This document shows, piece by piece, positions 52,989-63,972 of a stretch of DNA of 64,000 bases (position 1 is its first letter; each line of letters opens with the position of its first letter). A program made the translations under genes and the position numbers. The notes beneath the pieces were generated by a model. The model was not told where the DNA came from. It searched no databases and was given only the letters and a program-made list of their open reading frames with translations. The DNA is from Oikopleura dioica (lineage: Eukaryota > Chordata > Appendicularia > Copelata > Oikopleuridae): assembly GCA_907165135.1 (NCBI GenBank), contig OU015568.1:442501-506500 (forward strand), in the 5' to 3' direction.

Positions 52989-53287
52989 ATGCTTTTAGAC
53001 AAGGCACTTCTCCTTTCCAATCTGCACTGTGTGACTTTTACCTCTCGTCTTGGTTTGGTTGATTTGGAGGACGTAGAACTGCTCCGGCGGGCAATTGGTT
53101 TCGATATTTTGAAAGTCGAGTACTTGTTTCCCAACTCTCTACTTATCCTCTACTAATTTGTCTCTGTCTAGTTACTGCATCTCTATTCCTTATTGAAGAA
53201 TGGGCTGTTGTTTCGGAAAGAAGAGATTGCAGATGCCCTTATCTTTAAGTCCAGGCTGACTTATACCAATTTGCATCTCGTTAATTA
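52989..53287 (+). CDS. possible small two-exon protein
   Basis: MLLDKALLLSNLHCVTFTSR continues through LEDVELLRRAIGFDILKVEY; after a short intron ending TCTGTCTAG a second stretch reads LLHLYSLLKNGLLFRKEEIA and ends in TAA at 53287. The donor is not certain. Helical, unrecognised. Confidence 0.3.
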
Positions 53288-53299
53288 ATTTCATTCATT

Positions 53300-55700
53300 A
53301 TATATTCTTTTCGTTTTATTAAGTCACTGTTATGCTTCTCTTCTGTAAGTTCCAAATGGGCTTCAGAATCAACTATTGACGCCATCTCCTGCTATTTGGA
53401 TGTTCCTGGGGTTGATCAATTCGTTGCCAGGTATTTTATCAGTTTGAGGTTATGGAAGGTGAGTTGGCCATCCCGAACTGATTTTTAAAAATGATTATAG
53501 CTAAATTAGCGAGCTCGGAGCTTAAAAGACCAACAATGCCAAATGCTACCTGCTTAGTGATATAGATTTGCATCGGCCAAAGAGAACACTGACTCGAATT
53601 TGGAAATTTGAGGATATATTTAAAAATCGATCATTTTAAAAATTTCTACCTGCTAACATGAAGCTGCTTAACAGAACGAGACGCCAATTGTTGTCAAAAA
53701 AGTTGTCGCGCCTAAAAGCACTTATTTTCAAAAGCAAAATAAGCCTTATGGTTTTTCAAATCAGGTTTTTAAGCGCCATTTTTAAGCTGCATTTGCAGAA
53801 CGCCGTTCCCCTGCAGAACGTGGCCGCCCTACACCCCTGGGTGGTCGACTCACCTTCCATCCCTCATCAGTTTATAATTGCTTCATTATATTTTTAGTAA
53901 ATGTCGTGATCATTCTCATTACGCCTCTATTTTTGTTGGAGCTGGTTCACCGTCGTCAACTCAAATTTCAGCCAATTTCACCCCCTCTCATTTTGCTGCT
54001 ATTTCTGTTACCGACCATAATACTGCCTGGAATTAATAAACAATCGAAACCAATTATTTGACCGCGCTGCGTATGTAAGGGCGATTTCAAATTTTGTTGA
54101 CGGGCATTAATATTTTTTCGTTTTTTGCCGATATGAAAGAGCACAAAAAATGAGGCAGACTAGTGTATAAATTATCATCGTGGCTTTGTAATTACCTTAA
54201 TATCTTTAGGAGAAAGTCCAAAAATATTAAAACTTATCGAGTCGCGCTCTTATCGAGCTCTTATCGAGCTCATTCAATTTTCAGTTATAATAGAGCATGA
54301 TTTTACCGTTTCCCTGGCGTTTGCTTTAGCTACCAAAATTTGCTTTGTTAGAATCACTGATATAAGAAATATTTGATCTTTATATTATATAAATTATATG
54401 ATTTATGGCTAACTTTATAATAATACCAATTCGAATGAATGACTTAATTTTTTATTACCAACCATAGTTGTAGAAAGAACATTTATATTGAGCTTGGATT
54501 GAAAACAAGTTATGGTTTTTCAAAAATCATATCAAGAAAGTTTTCCTAGTAAAAATAAAAATAAGGCTACTTCCGCATTTCCCAAAATCCTGGATTCTAA
54601 ATCCTGGATTTCTTAAAATCCTGAATTTGAAATGCTTGAATCTGAAATTTCGTCATAAATACTTGGCTGCAGGTTGATATTGTTATAATTGTCGATATGA
54701 GATTTGTTAATCTGATTCTTTTTTTTTCAAATGGTTTATCTTGGATTTGAAATTTTTGTTTTTAATGCTTTATTGCTGCTCTGTCTTGCCTTGATTTTAA
54801 ATTAGCCTTTCTCATAATTGATTTTCTCTCTATATGATTAATTGGTTTTGGTGCTTCTCGGTGCTTCACTTTATGTAGATATTAAGGCTTGCATCGCGAT
54901 AATAATGTGTATATTAACTGGAATTCGAGTTTTATCTTGTTCCATTCAAATATGTTGCATGGTGCATATATTATTTATTTCTAAATAGAACAAATGAATC
55001 ATTCTCTGATTTTCTTACGGTTTAGTATTCATCATCCTTTTATCGTTGCACATAATAATTTTTTTTTAATTTTATCTGATAAGTTATTATCGATGAATTC
55101 TTTATAATTGTGCCGGTCCTTATTCTCTTCAAAAATGTTGGCGCTCAATTGTCGGTTATATCCTCTCTTCGATCTTCTTGGGGTCTGTGGGTTGGGTATT
55201 TATTTAAAATTTTTTTCTTGTAGTATTCTTTCTCATTATATTGATTATATGCGTTTTCCAGTTCTACTTTTGGCATATTTTGTTTCTAGTTGATTATTAG
55301 GTACCCTTGTCGAATGGTACTCATTTTCGTAGCTTACTTGACTCATTCTTCCAAATGACTGAATTGTATTTTTTGAAAACCTAAAACATCGTCCTTCTTA
55401 CCATTCGTACTGGGTCCGTGATACTTCTAGTCACTCTTGGGATCTCTTCAGTGACAATCAGTGGTGCCGGATAATGCTGCGGTAATGGGCTCATTGGCGT
55501 TATTGGCACAATGATCGGTGGGTTTCGGTCTTCCTAAAAAAAAATATTGATTCTCCTCCTTTTTTTTTACCTTTTTTTCTTCTCGGAGTTCTTTGACTTT
55601 GTTTCTGAACTCTTTCCTTTTTCGCCCAAAACGGCATGTGCATATCGTTGCTTAACGGACTCTGAGTAAGATATCTTGATTTGTCTTCATTAGTTGATTT
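53300..55700. other. AT-rich region without a supported gene
   Basis: About 2.4 kb of T-rich, low-complexity DNA. Short frames on both strands lack consistent splice structure. A few codon-like stretches (53658-53897) are not convincing. Confidence 0.5.
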
Positions 55701-55757
55701 GTTTTTTTGCATTTTTTACGAGGTGGTGTTTCGATTGTTTTTCATATCTTATTCGTC

Positions 55758-55973
55758 TTACCTGTTAGGACTACTCCAAGAAGGAACGCCCCTGCCACGA
55801 TTAAAGCGAAGTAACCTGGAGTGCTTACGATGTTGCTCACTTAATTTGTTTTTTTTTTCTAACATGTCAATCTTACATGTGTTGTCATGCAATGAGCTAA
55901 GGCTGAAAGCATCGTTATTGCAGTGAATGGTGATTGCTTTTTCCAATTCGCTCTTTCCGTTGAAGTTGCTCAT
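55758..55973 (-). CDS. small single-pass membrane protein (partial)
   Basis: Exon 1 (from 55973) reads MSNFNGKSELEKAITIHCNN then AFSLSSLHDNT; a GT-AG intron leads to LSNIVSTPG and a clear membrane helix YFALIVAGAFLLGVVLTG before a GTAAGA donor near 55763. The continuation is unresolved: one frame ends after a short cytosolic tail, another gives a basic, Gln/Arg-rich tail near 55.6 kb. Unknown family. Confidence 0.4.
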   Translation of the reverse strand: MSNFNGKSELEKAITIHCNNDAFSLSSLHDNTCKIDMLEKKNKLSEQHRKHSRLLRFNRGRGVPSWSSPNR

Positions 55974-56456
55974 CTCAGTGGCCGTGGCTAAGTTTTCATT
56001 ATCATTTTGTTTTTTTTTCTGACCACATGGATTTTAAATTATTAGTGGTTTAATTAAAGTCTGTTTCTTGCCTATTATTTTCTTCCAAAACAATATTCTC
56101 TTTCGTTGTATTCAATACGGAGATTTTTAAAACTCGGATTCGGGATATCTTGTTTCAACTCCGGAAAGTCTAGAAACAGTGTCGTTCGTATTTCTCCTCG
56201 AGCGTCCTGATGACGTCATTAGGAGCGGAAATGTGTTTTTTTTTTGTTTGCGTCAAAGTTTTTGCTGTGGCGAAAAACATGTTATTTTTTTATCTTGTAA
56301 AATTTTTTGCTTTGAACTTGAATTGTTTTTCGCCGTGGTTTTTTTAAGTTGATTGTCCCTCTGCCTTCGTGTTTTTTCCTGATAGTTGGCGATATATCAT
56401 TAGCTGTGATACTTAGTTTCCTTCACAATTGCTCACAAAGTTCATTTTTCAGCGCT

Positions 56457-57167
56457 ATGTCGCAGAGTAAAATAACTCCCTCTTCCCAAGAAATTCCCCC
56501 TGATGTTTCTTCTCAAGTTGCTGATGGAGGTGAGGTTATTGCTGACGCAAGAACTTTCAGGAGTATGAATATCAATCGTACTAACGAATATACTCATGGA
56601 TTGGGCGGCCGCTTCAAGGATCGTCGAATAATTGACGGAGTTCTTCATTACAAAGTAATCTCCTTCCTACTTCTTTCTTTTAATTTGTATCTTAGTTCAG
56701 CGTTAATAATGGCCCGGAATTATTCTATCCGCTCTATGCTTTTACTGATGAGGAGATTTTCGAAGCTCGAAAGTACGATGCGTCTTTTCGGAAACCTCGT
56801 TCTCTTTTACCTGGGACTCTTCATCTTGACAAGAAGGAACCCAAAGTATGTTTTCTCGCTCTTTAGTTAAATAATTTGTAGTTTTCCGAGCATTCGCAGT
56901 GGCTTGTTTCAAAGATTATTGGACATAAAACCGAAAACGGCGTTCGTAAATACAAGGTTGGTTATTTTGCGTATCTACAATATCGCCACCATAATTTTAC
57001 TCGTCTGCAATCAATTTCGTTATAGTTTTTCTGTCTTAATAATTCTTTTATAGGTTCATTGGGAAGGATTTGATGAATCTGAATCTACATGGGAGCCTGA
57101 AGAATCTCTCACTCAGTTTGGCTCCGTTGTTTTGACACCGCTTCAAGAATATCTCTCGCGTCTTTGA
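56457..57167 (+). CDS. chromodomain protein, 178 aa
   Basis: Exons 56457-56654, 56696-56845, 56882-56956 and 57054-57167 (all phase 0, GT-AG) encode 178 residues. The C-terminal part is a chromodomain: SQWLVSKIIGHKTENGVRKY then KVHWEGFDESESTWEPEESL, with the W and E/W positions of the methyl-lysine cage (WEGF, TWEPEE). The N-terminal part (RRIIDGVLHYKFSVNNGP) is not recognisable. Chromodomains bind methylated histone tails; they also occur at the ends of some retroelement integrases, but no integrase is present here. The start codon lies 4 bases after a TTTTTCAG acceptor. Confidence 0.75.
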
Positions 57168-57654
57168 TAAAAGACCAATTAATAATTGTCAATTTTTTTT
57201 TTCTATTAACACGGTTACGATTATTATCTGTCCTATTGTTTCTTGCGAATATTTAAAGTTTGTCGATGTTCTTGGATTCCCTGATTATGCTTACTCCTGC
57301 TCTCTTTTTTCTTATTCCTGCTTTGGTCTTTTTGAAAATAAATTTCCACTCTTGCATATTGGTTCTATTTCTTTATTTGTTTCAGTTGATCGAAATTTGG
57401 CATTCTCTCTTCTTTCTCTCCGTCTGAATTTATAAGGTTTTTTGGGCTCTCTTGTTGTCTTACTTTTACTCTTGCGTCTCCGTTTTGATATCCATCTCGG
57501 CGTTCGATTCTTCGTTCTGCATTTCTTCTGATTCCTGTCTTTCATACTTCATGCTTGCGTTGACTCGCCCCTATTAATTCACATATTGCTTATTCTGTGT
57601 CTCTACTCACCTCAATCTTTTTTCTTTCTTCTTTCAGCTTCATGATTGCTTCCT

Positions 57655-57890
57655 TTTCAGCCTGGAAGAGCTCCTGTTGCAATTCTATGATTTCCTTTTC
57701 CATCCGTAGGTTTTCCAGTCTTTTTCTTCGAAGCCAAGCTCTAAATTTATTTTGTTAATTTTGTAAGGGGTCTTGTTTGTCCCAATTCATAAATTATCCT
57801 TACTCTAATTTACGTTCTTCCCGTTTATCGCGTTCATCCTGTTCTCTCTCGTGCTCTTCCAACAGCTCCTCGTATGGCTTTCTTTTCCGG
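57655..57890 (-). CDS. coiled-coil exons of an unresolved gene
   Basis: Two minus-strand stretches joined by a short intron: RKRKPYEELLEEHEREQDER (57890-57810) and AWLRRKRLENLRMEKEIIEL then QQELFQAEKEAIMKLKEERK (about 57745-57615), flanked by an acceptor and a GTGAGT donor. This is a charged alpha-helical rod. Neither end of the gene was found. Confidence 0.4.
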
Positions 57891-57899
57891 ATTCTTTAT

Positions 57900-59230
57900 A
57901 ATCAGATGTTCACTACTTCATCATTCTATCTGTAATCCATTAGGGACTTATGAAGCTCGTAAAAGATATAATGCACGCGGAGCGTGCTATTGTACTAGTT
58001 TCTCTAATTTTGGTTTGTGATTTTTGTCAGAACCCTCCTGTTTCGGTTATTGTTTCCGCGTTTTTCCTGGCGGTTCGTCATTTTCGGCGCCCATACGTTG
58101 TTTCTCTTCTTTATCGTTCCTTCCTTCTGCATACCTGTGATTTTGGTTGGTTTTTTTTTTGCCAAAAATTTACCTTTTTTCTCTTTCTGTCGTTCCTCCA
58201 TTCTACTTTGAACGAATCTCAACTGATTTGCTGGCAGCAGTGCTTCTCGGCCTTTTTTTTTCGCGCCGACTTCTCGAAAGACTTGAGATGATTCAATAAT
58301 CAACTTAGTTTGGCTTGAATTTCTGATATGATTGCAAGTTTTTTCGGTGATCGATTTCGCTGTGCTTGCTAATTTCGCTCGCCTTTTCGACCTCAACTAT
58401 TTTGTGGCGTGGCCTGGTCGTATCCGAATGATTATATTCCCGGATCAGTTTTAAACTGATTTACCGGTGTGTAAAGGTACTGTATTTTCGCGGTGCTGTT
58501 ATGCATTTGACCTCTATTGCCCGTTTTGGATATTTTTTGTCAGTAGGCGGCCATTTCTTGATAACTTTTTTATTAAGATTAATTACATCGGTCTTCGCCG
58601 CTTCATTATGTCATTGCTGAGTTTTGCCCTTTCTATTAACCGTTCAATCGCTTGCATCATACTTCTGCCCCTGTGTTGTTTATGCGCTGCTATTTTTATC
58701 TTGATGATTTAACAAAGTATTTAGCGGGCCTGGAAACCATCAAAAACTTCTTGTCAAGTTTTAAAGAGCTTGTCGAGAGGAGTCGGATAATATAAAACTC
58801 CTGATAGTTCCAATATTTTCTGTCAATAAACTGATAAGAAGTTCTCTTATCAAATTTATATACCAGCGCCGTTTTTTGTTCAAGAATAGCTGTCGTCATT
58901 ATGTCCCTGGAAATTGAAGTTCCATGTCCGTTCTATGGCGGAGGTGTGCATTCGCCCCTCGGAGATTTGGCTGCCGCAATTTTCGGGCAAATTTGAAACC
59001 TCCATATCAAATGCTTATTCTCACAACTTATTTGCACTTGCTTTATTTTTGTAACACCTGCTCTTGTAGTTTCATTGGTATCATTTTTATCCATATGTGT
59101 ATTTCACTGGATACTGTTCTTTGTCAATGAGTTCGTCGGTTTATTTTAATCCGTTTTCGCAGGCTCATATTTATTACTAGTTTTTCTTTTTCATCTCTGC
59201 GGCCACTCGATTGTCTGCTTTTTGTTTGGA
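57900..59230. other. region without a resolved gene
   Basis: T-rich on the plus strand. Minus-strand frames (58396-58004) are Lys/Arg-rich and may hold exons of the coiled-coil gene, but I cannot fix boundaries. A GC hairpin GCACGCGGAGCGTGC lies at 57973. Confidence 0.4.
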
Positions 59231-59235
59231 GAGCA

Positions 59236-59712
59236 CTAGTCTTGCATGTGCAGCAATGATCGTCTCTGCTGTTCCTTGTCTACTCTCGACTTGGTGTTCG
59301 ATGTAATTACTGTAATAATTCGATGTTATCGCAATTTATACCTTCATACCATCTCTCATCTTCGGGTACATTCATCAATTCATTCGCCAGCTTTCCTCCT
59401 TTGGCTTCGAAATCTTCGTAACTGCTCTTGCATTCGTTCAGCAATTCCCCTATTTTTTTTTTTATTAACGTTTGGCTTTCCTTTTACCTAGTTCTTCTAT
59501 GATCTCGGTATACTTTGCAATCTGGCCAAAATCCTTAAGAGTTTTTCGTAGATCTTGAAGGAGTCTGATTGCGTCCTTGGAATTTATTTTAGTCCTTGTT
59601 TTTATTTCGTCATTACCTTTACGTTGTCATAGTAATGCATAAGCATTACGATGATGTCGTCTCCTGTGAACCTACGGACCACATCGCGGGCGAGCATCAG
59701 TGGGTAGAACAT
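59236..59712 (-). CDS. unknown helical protein, 121 aa
   Basis: Exons 59712-59617, 59575-59488, 59449-59342 and 59309-59236 join in phase with GT-AG introns to 121 residues. It begins MFYPLMLARDVVRRFTGDDI and is mostly amphipathic helix (DAIRLLQDLRKTLKDFGQIA, ELLNECKSSYEDFEAKGGKL), ending KEQQRRSLLHMQD. The ATG follows a TTATTAAG acceptor by one base. Four consistent exons argue for a real gene; I do not recognise the family. Confidence 0.6.
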
Positions 59713-59767
59713 TCTTAATAATTTTATTTCATTACTGTATAGCTTTTAATTATGGCCCAGTATTCTC

Positions 59768-60144
59768 TTAGAAAAGTCTCTGTCGGCATTCTGTTTGCGG
59801 CGATGCATATTTTGTGATTACTTTCGCTTTTATATTTATATCACCGTTCCTGGACATGGGTTTCGGCGGTTGCTCTGCTCCACCCATCTTGTCAAACATT
59901 CTTTGTGGAAGAGATGATGGCAGTTTTTCCCTCTCGCCATTATCTCAGTGAAGTTCTGTAAGCAGATTGAACATTCCTTCTCGAGCTCTTCTTGTGTTTC
60001 AATAAACACGTCGACTAATCGGCCTTCCTGTGTATGTCGCCTAGTGCCATGAACAGCACGTAGCCTTTGCTCGTTGTACAGCGCTCTCCATGTTTCTTGA
60101 TTGTTCATTAACGGTTTTCTTTCTAGTTTTTCCGGTTTGAACAA
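59768..60144 (-). CDS. RING-H2 zinc finger protein A
   Basis: The RING has CSICLQNFTEIMARGKNC then HHLFHKECLTRWVEQ and NPCPECRQRLF: all eight zinc ligands in C-x2-C ... C-x1-H-x2-H-x2-C ... C-x2-C order. The last CxxC is completed only by removing an intron 59849-59791 with GA-AG ends (donor G then GAACGG). Probably an E3 ubiquitin ligase. An in-frame ATG is at 60108 (93 residues), but exons on the same strand up to about 60450 (MEESDMILEGGTAMLNKIGA; VTLDEFLRRDDTMDPNDP) may belong to its N-terminus. Confidence 0.7.
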
Positions 60145-60636
60145 TTCCTATGTGGCGGTGGTAAAAATTGATGATCTCTCGGCTATAAGTCGATGAATAT
60201 AATCCTTAGTACTTATCTTTTCTCTTATATCCCTAAATGTATTCCTCCATGCGTGGATCATTTGGGTCCATAGTATCATCTCTTCGTAGAAACTCATCGA
60301 GAGTCACTTGATTCATTTGGGCATCGTGCATCAATTGATCTTTGATTTACGCTATTAATCTTCGTTAGTTTTTAGTCTACCTTGGCCCCGATCTTGTTGA
60401 GCATTGCTGTTCCTCCCTCGAGTATCATGTCCGATTCTTCCATATTCCTTTTTTTTTTAATTAATTTTTTTCCTAGGTTATTTTGTACCTGTTCATTATT
60501 TCTCTCCATTCTGCAATGTTTTTTGTGTTAATCATTACCCAGGAAGAAAATGATAAATGAGCTCACGCTTAAATTACCTATTAAAATATCTCACGTTTTC
60601 AATTCGAGAAAACTCGAGCGTTCTATACAATGAAGG

Positions 60637-60978
60637 CAGGGTTGAACGTTGGGACTGGTCCACTCGGGCAAACCGGGCAAAAAATCGGGCGGGCGGGCAA
60701 ATCGGGCGGTGTAGGGCTCGATTTTTTGAGGTAAAAATCGGGCTAAGTCGGGCAATCGGGCAAAATCGGGGCCCGGGAAAATAGTCGGCGCCCGGAAGAA
60801 AAAATGGCATCTTATGGGACATAAATACTGAAATTTTCTTTAAGAACGACCGGTTTCGGTTCTCCATGAGTGCCCTTTTTCCTCGGGATACAAAATTGTC
60901 CTTCTTCTTCAATAAATTTTAATCGGGCGGGCAATCGGGCGGCCATATTCTAATTTTTTGCCCCAACGTTCCACCCTG
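60637..60978. mobile_element. hAT-like MITE
   Basis: A 342-bp element with terminal inverted repeats CAGGGTTGAACGTTGGG and (reverse) CAGGGTGGAACGTTGGGG, flanked on both sides by ATGAAGG (60630-60636 and 60979-60985), a 7-bp, or 8-bp with one change, target duplication. The CAGGG start and duplication length suit the hAT superfamily. The inside is an array of CGGGCAAATCGGGC variants. Non-coding. Confidence 0.75.
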
Positions 60979-61078
60979 ATGAAGGTTTGCCTGAGCACAA
61001 ATTATCGGATTCGGTGTCTTAGCATCAAAATGTGTTTTGTTTCGCGAGTGAAATATAGTGGGAGGTTTTGATTTAGTG

Positions 61079-63014
61079 TCATTGCTTTTTTTCTTGTTTC
61101 CCCCAAAATCTACTCATGTTAAAATATTCGTTGGGGCTCTTGATTTCAACCGTCTTTTTGTCCATTTGATCACTCTGGTGTGTTCTTTGGAAAAATTCGC
61201 TACAGGCTTTTTGTGGTCGACCTTTCTTCGCATGTGTCATTATGTCTTCTATGTCTTTTCTTTGATTTTACGTGCCTTCTCTGTTTGGGTACTTTTGAAA
61301 ATCCCTTCCTTCAGATATTCCCCAACTTTCCAGTTTGGTTTTGAGATCTTCGTTGTTTGTAAATGGGCACAAATGATATTCTTCCTTCGATTTTGCAATC
61401 TTCGTTTTCGTTTCGCATGTGTAGGATACTAAACTCATTACTTTTTGTTGTAATTTGCTTCATAATTACTTATTGGGCTCTTTTTCCCCACTTGTCCATA
61501 TGCATATTTAACGTGATACTCGTGTTCCGCTGCTGGATTTTGGTAGTTATGCATTTTTGTTGTTGTTAGCTTCAGGGCATCCTCCATTGTCATTCCTGCA
61601 TTTCGTAGGAATGACCATAAATGCAGCCGTCCCTAATAACCTTTCTTATCGTTTTTCAACTCATTGTTTCCCAGTCAGCTACTTTTTTTTTTATATATTA
61701 GTACAGTACCATGTATTTTAATTTTCCATCCTTATCTAGTCCGTTGAACAAATTTCTTAAACAAGGTGGCATTGATGTTCTCTTCATGAATTCCAAATTG
61801 TCGTATGTGAGACCGTTCGTTTTTGCTTGAATTTCTTCCGGCTTTACATCTTCCATTATCGCTTTCAGGATAGGCACTTAATTATCGCGTTTGTGCTGTA
61901 TCTAATTACTTCGATAGTCACTAGCAAGAATTTCGGATTCTGTTTTGTGCGTCATATCGCTAAATTTGTTTTACCTAGTCTTTCTGTTTCATTGTACATC
62001 ATTGCGTCGTGCTTAACTGCGAATCCGTCTAACCAGCGATGGTTTTCTTTGTTCATAATACTTTTAACGTATTCTATCAACTCTTGTTCGGCAATATAGG
62101 CTTAAAAATTTATTACTTATACGTTCTGATGTTTACCTTTGCCTTGATGTAGAAAACAATCCCTCTGCGAGACAACAGTCTCTACTTCTGTCCACGGAAT
62201 GCGATACCATGTTTTAACGGTCACTGTTCTCATATTGGCACATTCTTTCAGTTTCTTGGCGAGGTCCGTTGTCAATTCCTCAGCCTTTACCTCGTCGATT
62301 CCTTTCGTTGCGTTCTTAATGAAATTCAATGATGGTTTTTTTTTGTAAATTACCTGCAGGAATTTTTTTTTTGCTTTTTCGCTCAGCAACGAATATCTAT
62401 ACTCGAACAATCTGAGCTCATTTTCTATAAACCAAGCCCGACGCACTGGATCTCGACACACTGCTATCTTTAAGGTCCAATGCGATACGTTATCATTGTT
62501 CCTTTCGTCTAGTGTGGGGATCAATCGCTCCAGTCCGATATATTTCACAAGTTTGTCGCGTAAAAATGATTCTTCTAACATCAGGGGTCGGTATCTGCGC
62601 AAGAAAGTCTCATTTTCGAGATTTCATCTTCGAGCTGGCTTTCCCCGCGCATCAATGCTTCCCTCAGCTTTGGTCATTTCTGGTTCGGCCCTTATCCGCC
62701 AACTCAGTTCTGTAGTCGCCGACCCCAGCCTAATAGCCGTTTTCTTATACTGGTCACAGTCTTTTGTTTGTGTCTATCTTTTCTATTCTCAATACTTGAG
62801 TGGGCATACTCATTATACCTTCGATGATACAAAGAGCCAAGTATCTTGCTCTTGTAATGGCTATTAATTTATCAAGATCGAAGTCAGTGTCCATTGGAAG
62901 TTTTGAATATATTCGGACTGGGAATCTTAACAATTCATCGTCGAGTATTTCCTCGTCCTTGCATTCGACTAGGCCAATTCCTCGATGTTCCCTTTTGTAT
63001 ATTTTCGGTGGCAT
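61079..63014 (-). CDS. PRIM2: DNA primase large subunit
   Basis: Exons 63014-62796, 62749-about 62620, about 62607-62137, 62100-61977, 61861-61710, 61632-61470, 61428-61309 and 61248-61079. Family blocks appear in order: VSHWTLKIAVCRDPVRRAWF, then IENELRLFEYRYSLL; TWYRIPWTEV; KRTSMPPCLRNLF; GRLHLWSFLRNAGMTMEDAL; YTCETK; EYHLCPFTNNEDL; KKGRPQKACSEFF. The four cysteines in PPC, YTC, LCPF and KAC correspond to the [4Fe-4S] ligands. The protein partners the small primase subunit and DNA polymerase alpha in RNA primer synthesis in the nucleus. The junction between exons 2 and 3 is not resolved; the last intron fits only GA-AG (G then GAAGGG). Confidence 0.9.
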
Positions 63015-63240
63015 TCTAAATAATTTCGGTTAATTAGCTCCTTATCCATTTTTCTCTCTTTCTTGGTTATAAATCGAGCGGAGCGAGTCGGCGATTTTCT
63101 TCCTTTCAATGGATATGCAATTGTGTGAATGTTTTTGATTGCTGGTTGTCTCTACATTTGACATGCTTGTTTTTGGTTATTACTTATAGACTATAAGTTA
63201 TAGTTTCAATCTCAAATGCTTATCCCCGTCTTTAGCGATC

Positions 63241-63972
63241 CTAGATTCGACGTACACAGACCGGGCAGTAGTTACGTTCCATAAGCCATCGTTCTTTATT
63301 GGAAATCACAGTTTGCTTTTCTATATTTTATTGTTCATTTCCCGTTCCGATGCAGGCTCCATGATAGCGATGTTCACACATTTGTAATTGCACTCCGTCA
63401 GAATTAATTTCCTCTAGACAGATGGGGCAAAGGCTTCCTTGACTCTCTTGTTCAGTCCTTTCATATCTTTCCATTGTTCTCATTCTCTGTTCTACGCGAA
63501 CGTCAACCTGTATGCCGATGGTGTTCGTACTGTTGCCACTCTCGTTTTGTCTTTTATTGGCATTTTCTAGTGGTTGTCTATATTGATCAAAAAGCAATTA
63601 TTTTGTCGTGTAATAAGTCACAGCTATTTTTAATAAACCATTTTAGAACTGCCTTTCTGCTAATGATTGGCGTTGGACGAACTCTTCGTACATTTCCTCA
63701 TACACATTCATCCAATCTTCGTATTGGTCGGCCATGTTTCCATTTTGTGATCCTTTCCGTGATATATATCTATATTTATTTATATTATTTTATTTTTTTG
63801 CGTATTGGTATCACGGTCCTAACTCAGGCTCTTGAGCCCTGTTTTCCTCATTCATTGTTGGAGTTTGTCTTTCCTCTTCTTCGTTGTTTCCTTCGTTCTC
63901 CCTTTCATCGATTTCATTTTGACTCGCTGGAATGCTCCTATCCGTATCTCTCTCACTTGCATTCGACGACAT
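63241..63972 (-). CDS. RING-H2 zinc finger protein B
   Basis: Exons about 63972-63815, about 63751-63653, 63577-63348 and 63293-63241. N-terminus acidic and Asn/Glu-rich (MSSNASERDTDRSIPASQNE), then YEDWMNVYEEMYEEFVQRQS, and a C-terminal RING: CPICLEEINSDGVQLQMCEH, RYHGACIERWLMERNYCPVC, ending VRRI. All ligands are present once a GA-AG intron (donor G then GAACGG) is removed; the first intron also fits only GA-AG and the second GC-AG. Probably an E3 ubiquitin ligase. Its layout and splice sites parallel RING protein A 3.5 kb away, suggesting an old local duplication. Confidence 0.7.

Noticed and set aside
53658-53897. 79-codon plus-strand frame starting MKLLNRTRR
   Set aside because: Composition is like spacer DNA and no splice or neighbouring support was seen.
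48833-57167. A retrotransposon or DNA virus-like element spanning the 579-aa frame and chromodomain gene
   Set aside because: No polymerase, integrase, capsid or terminal repeats seen; the chromodomain gene has ordinary introns.
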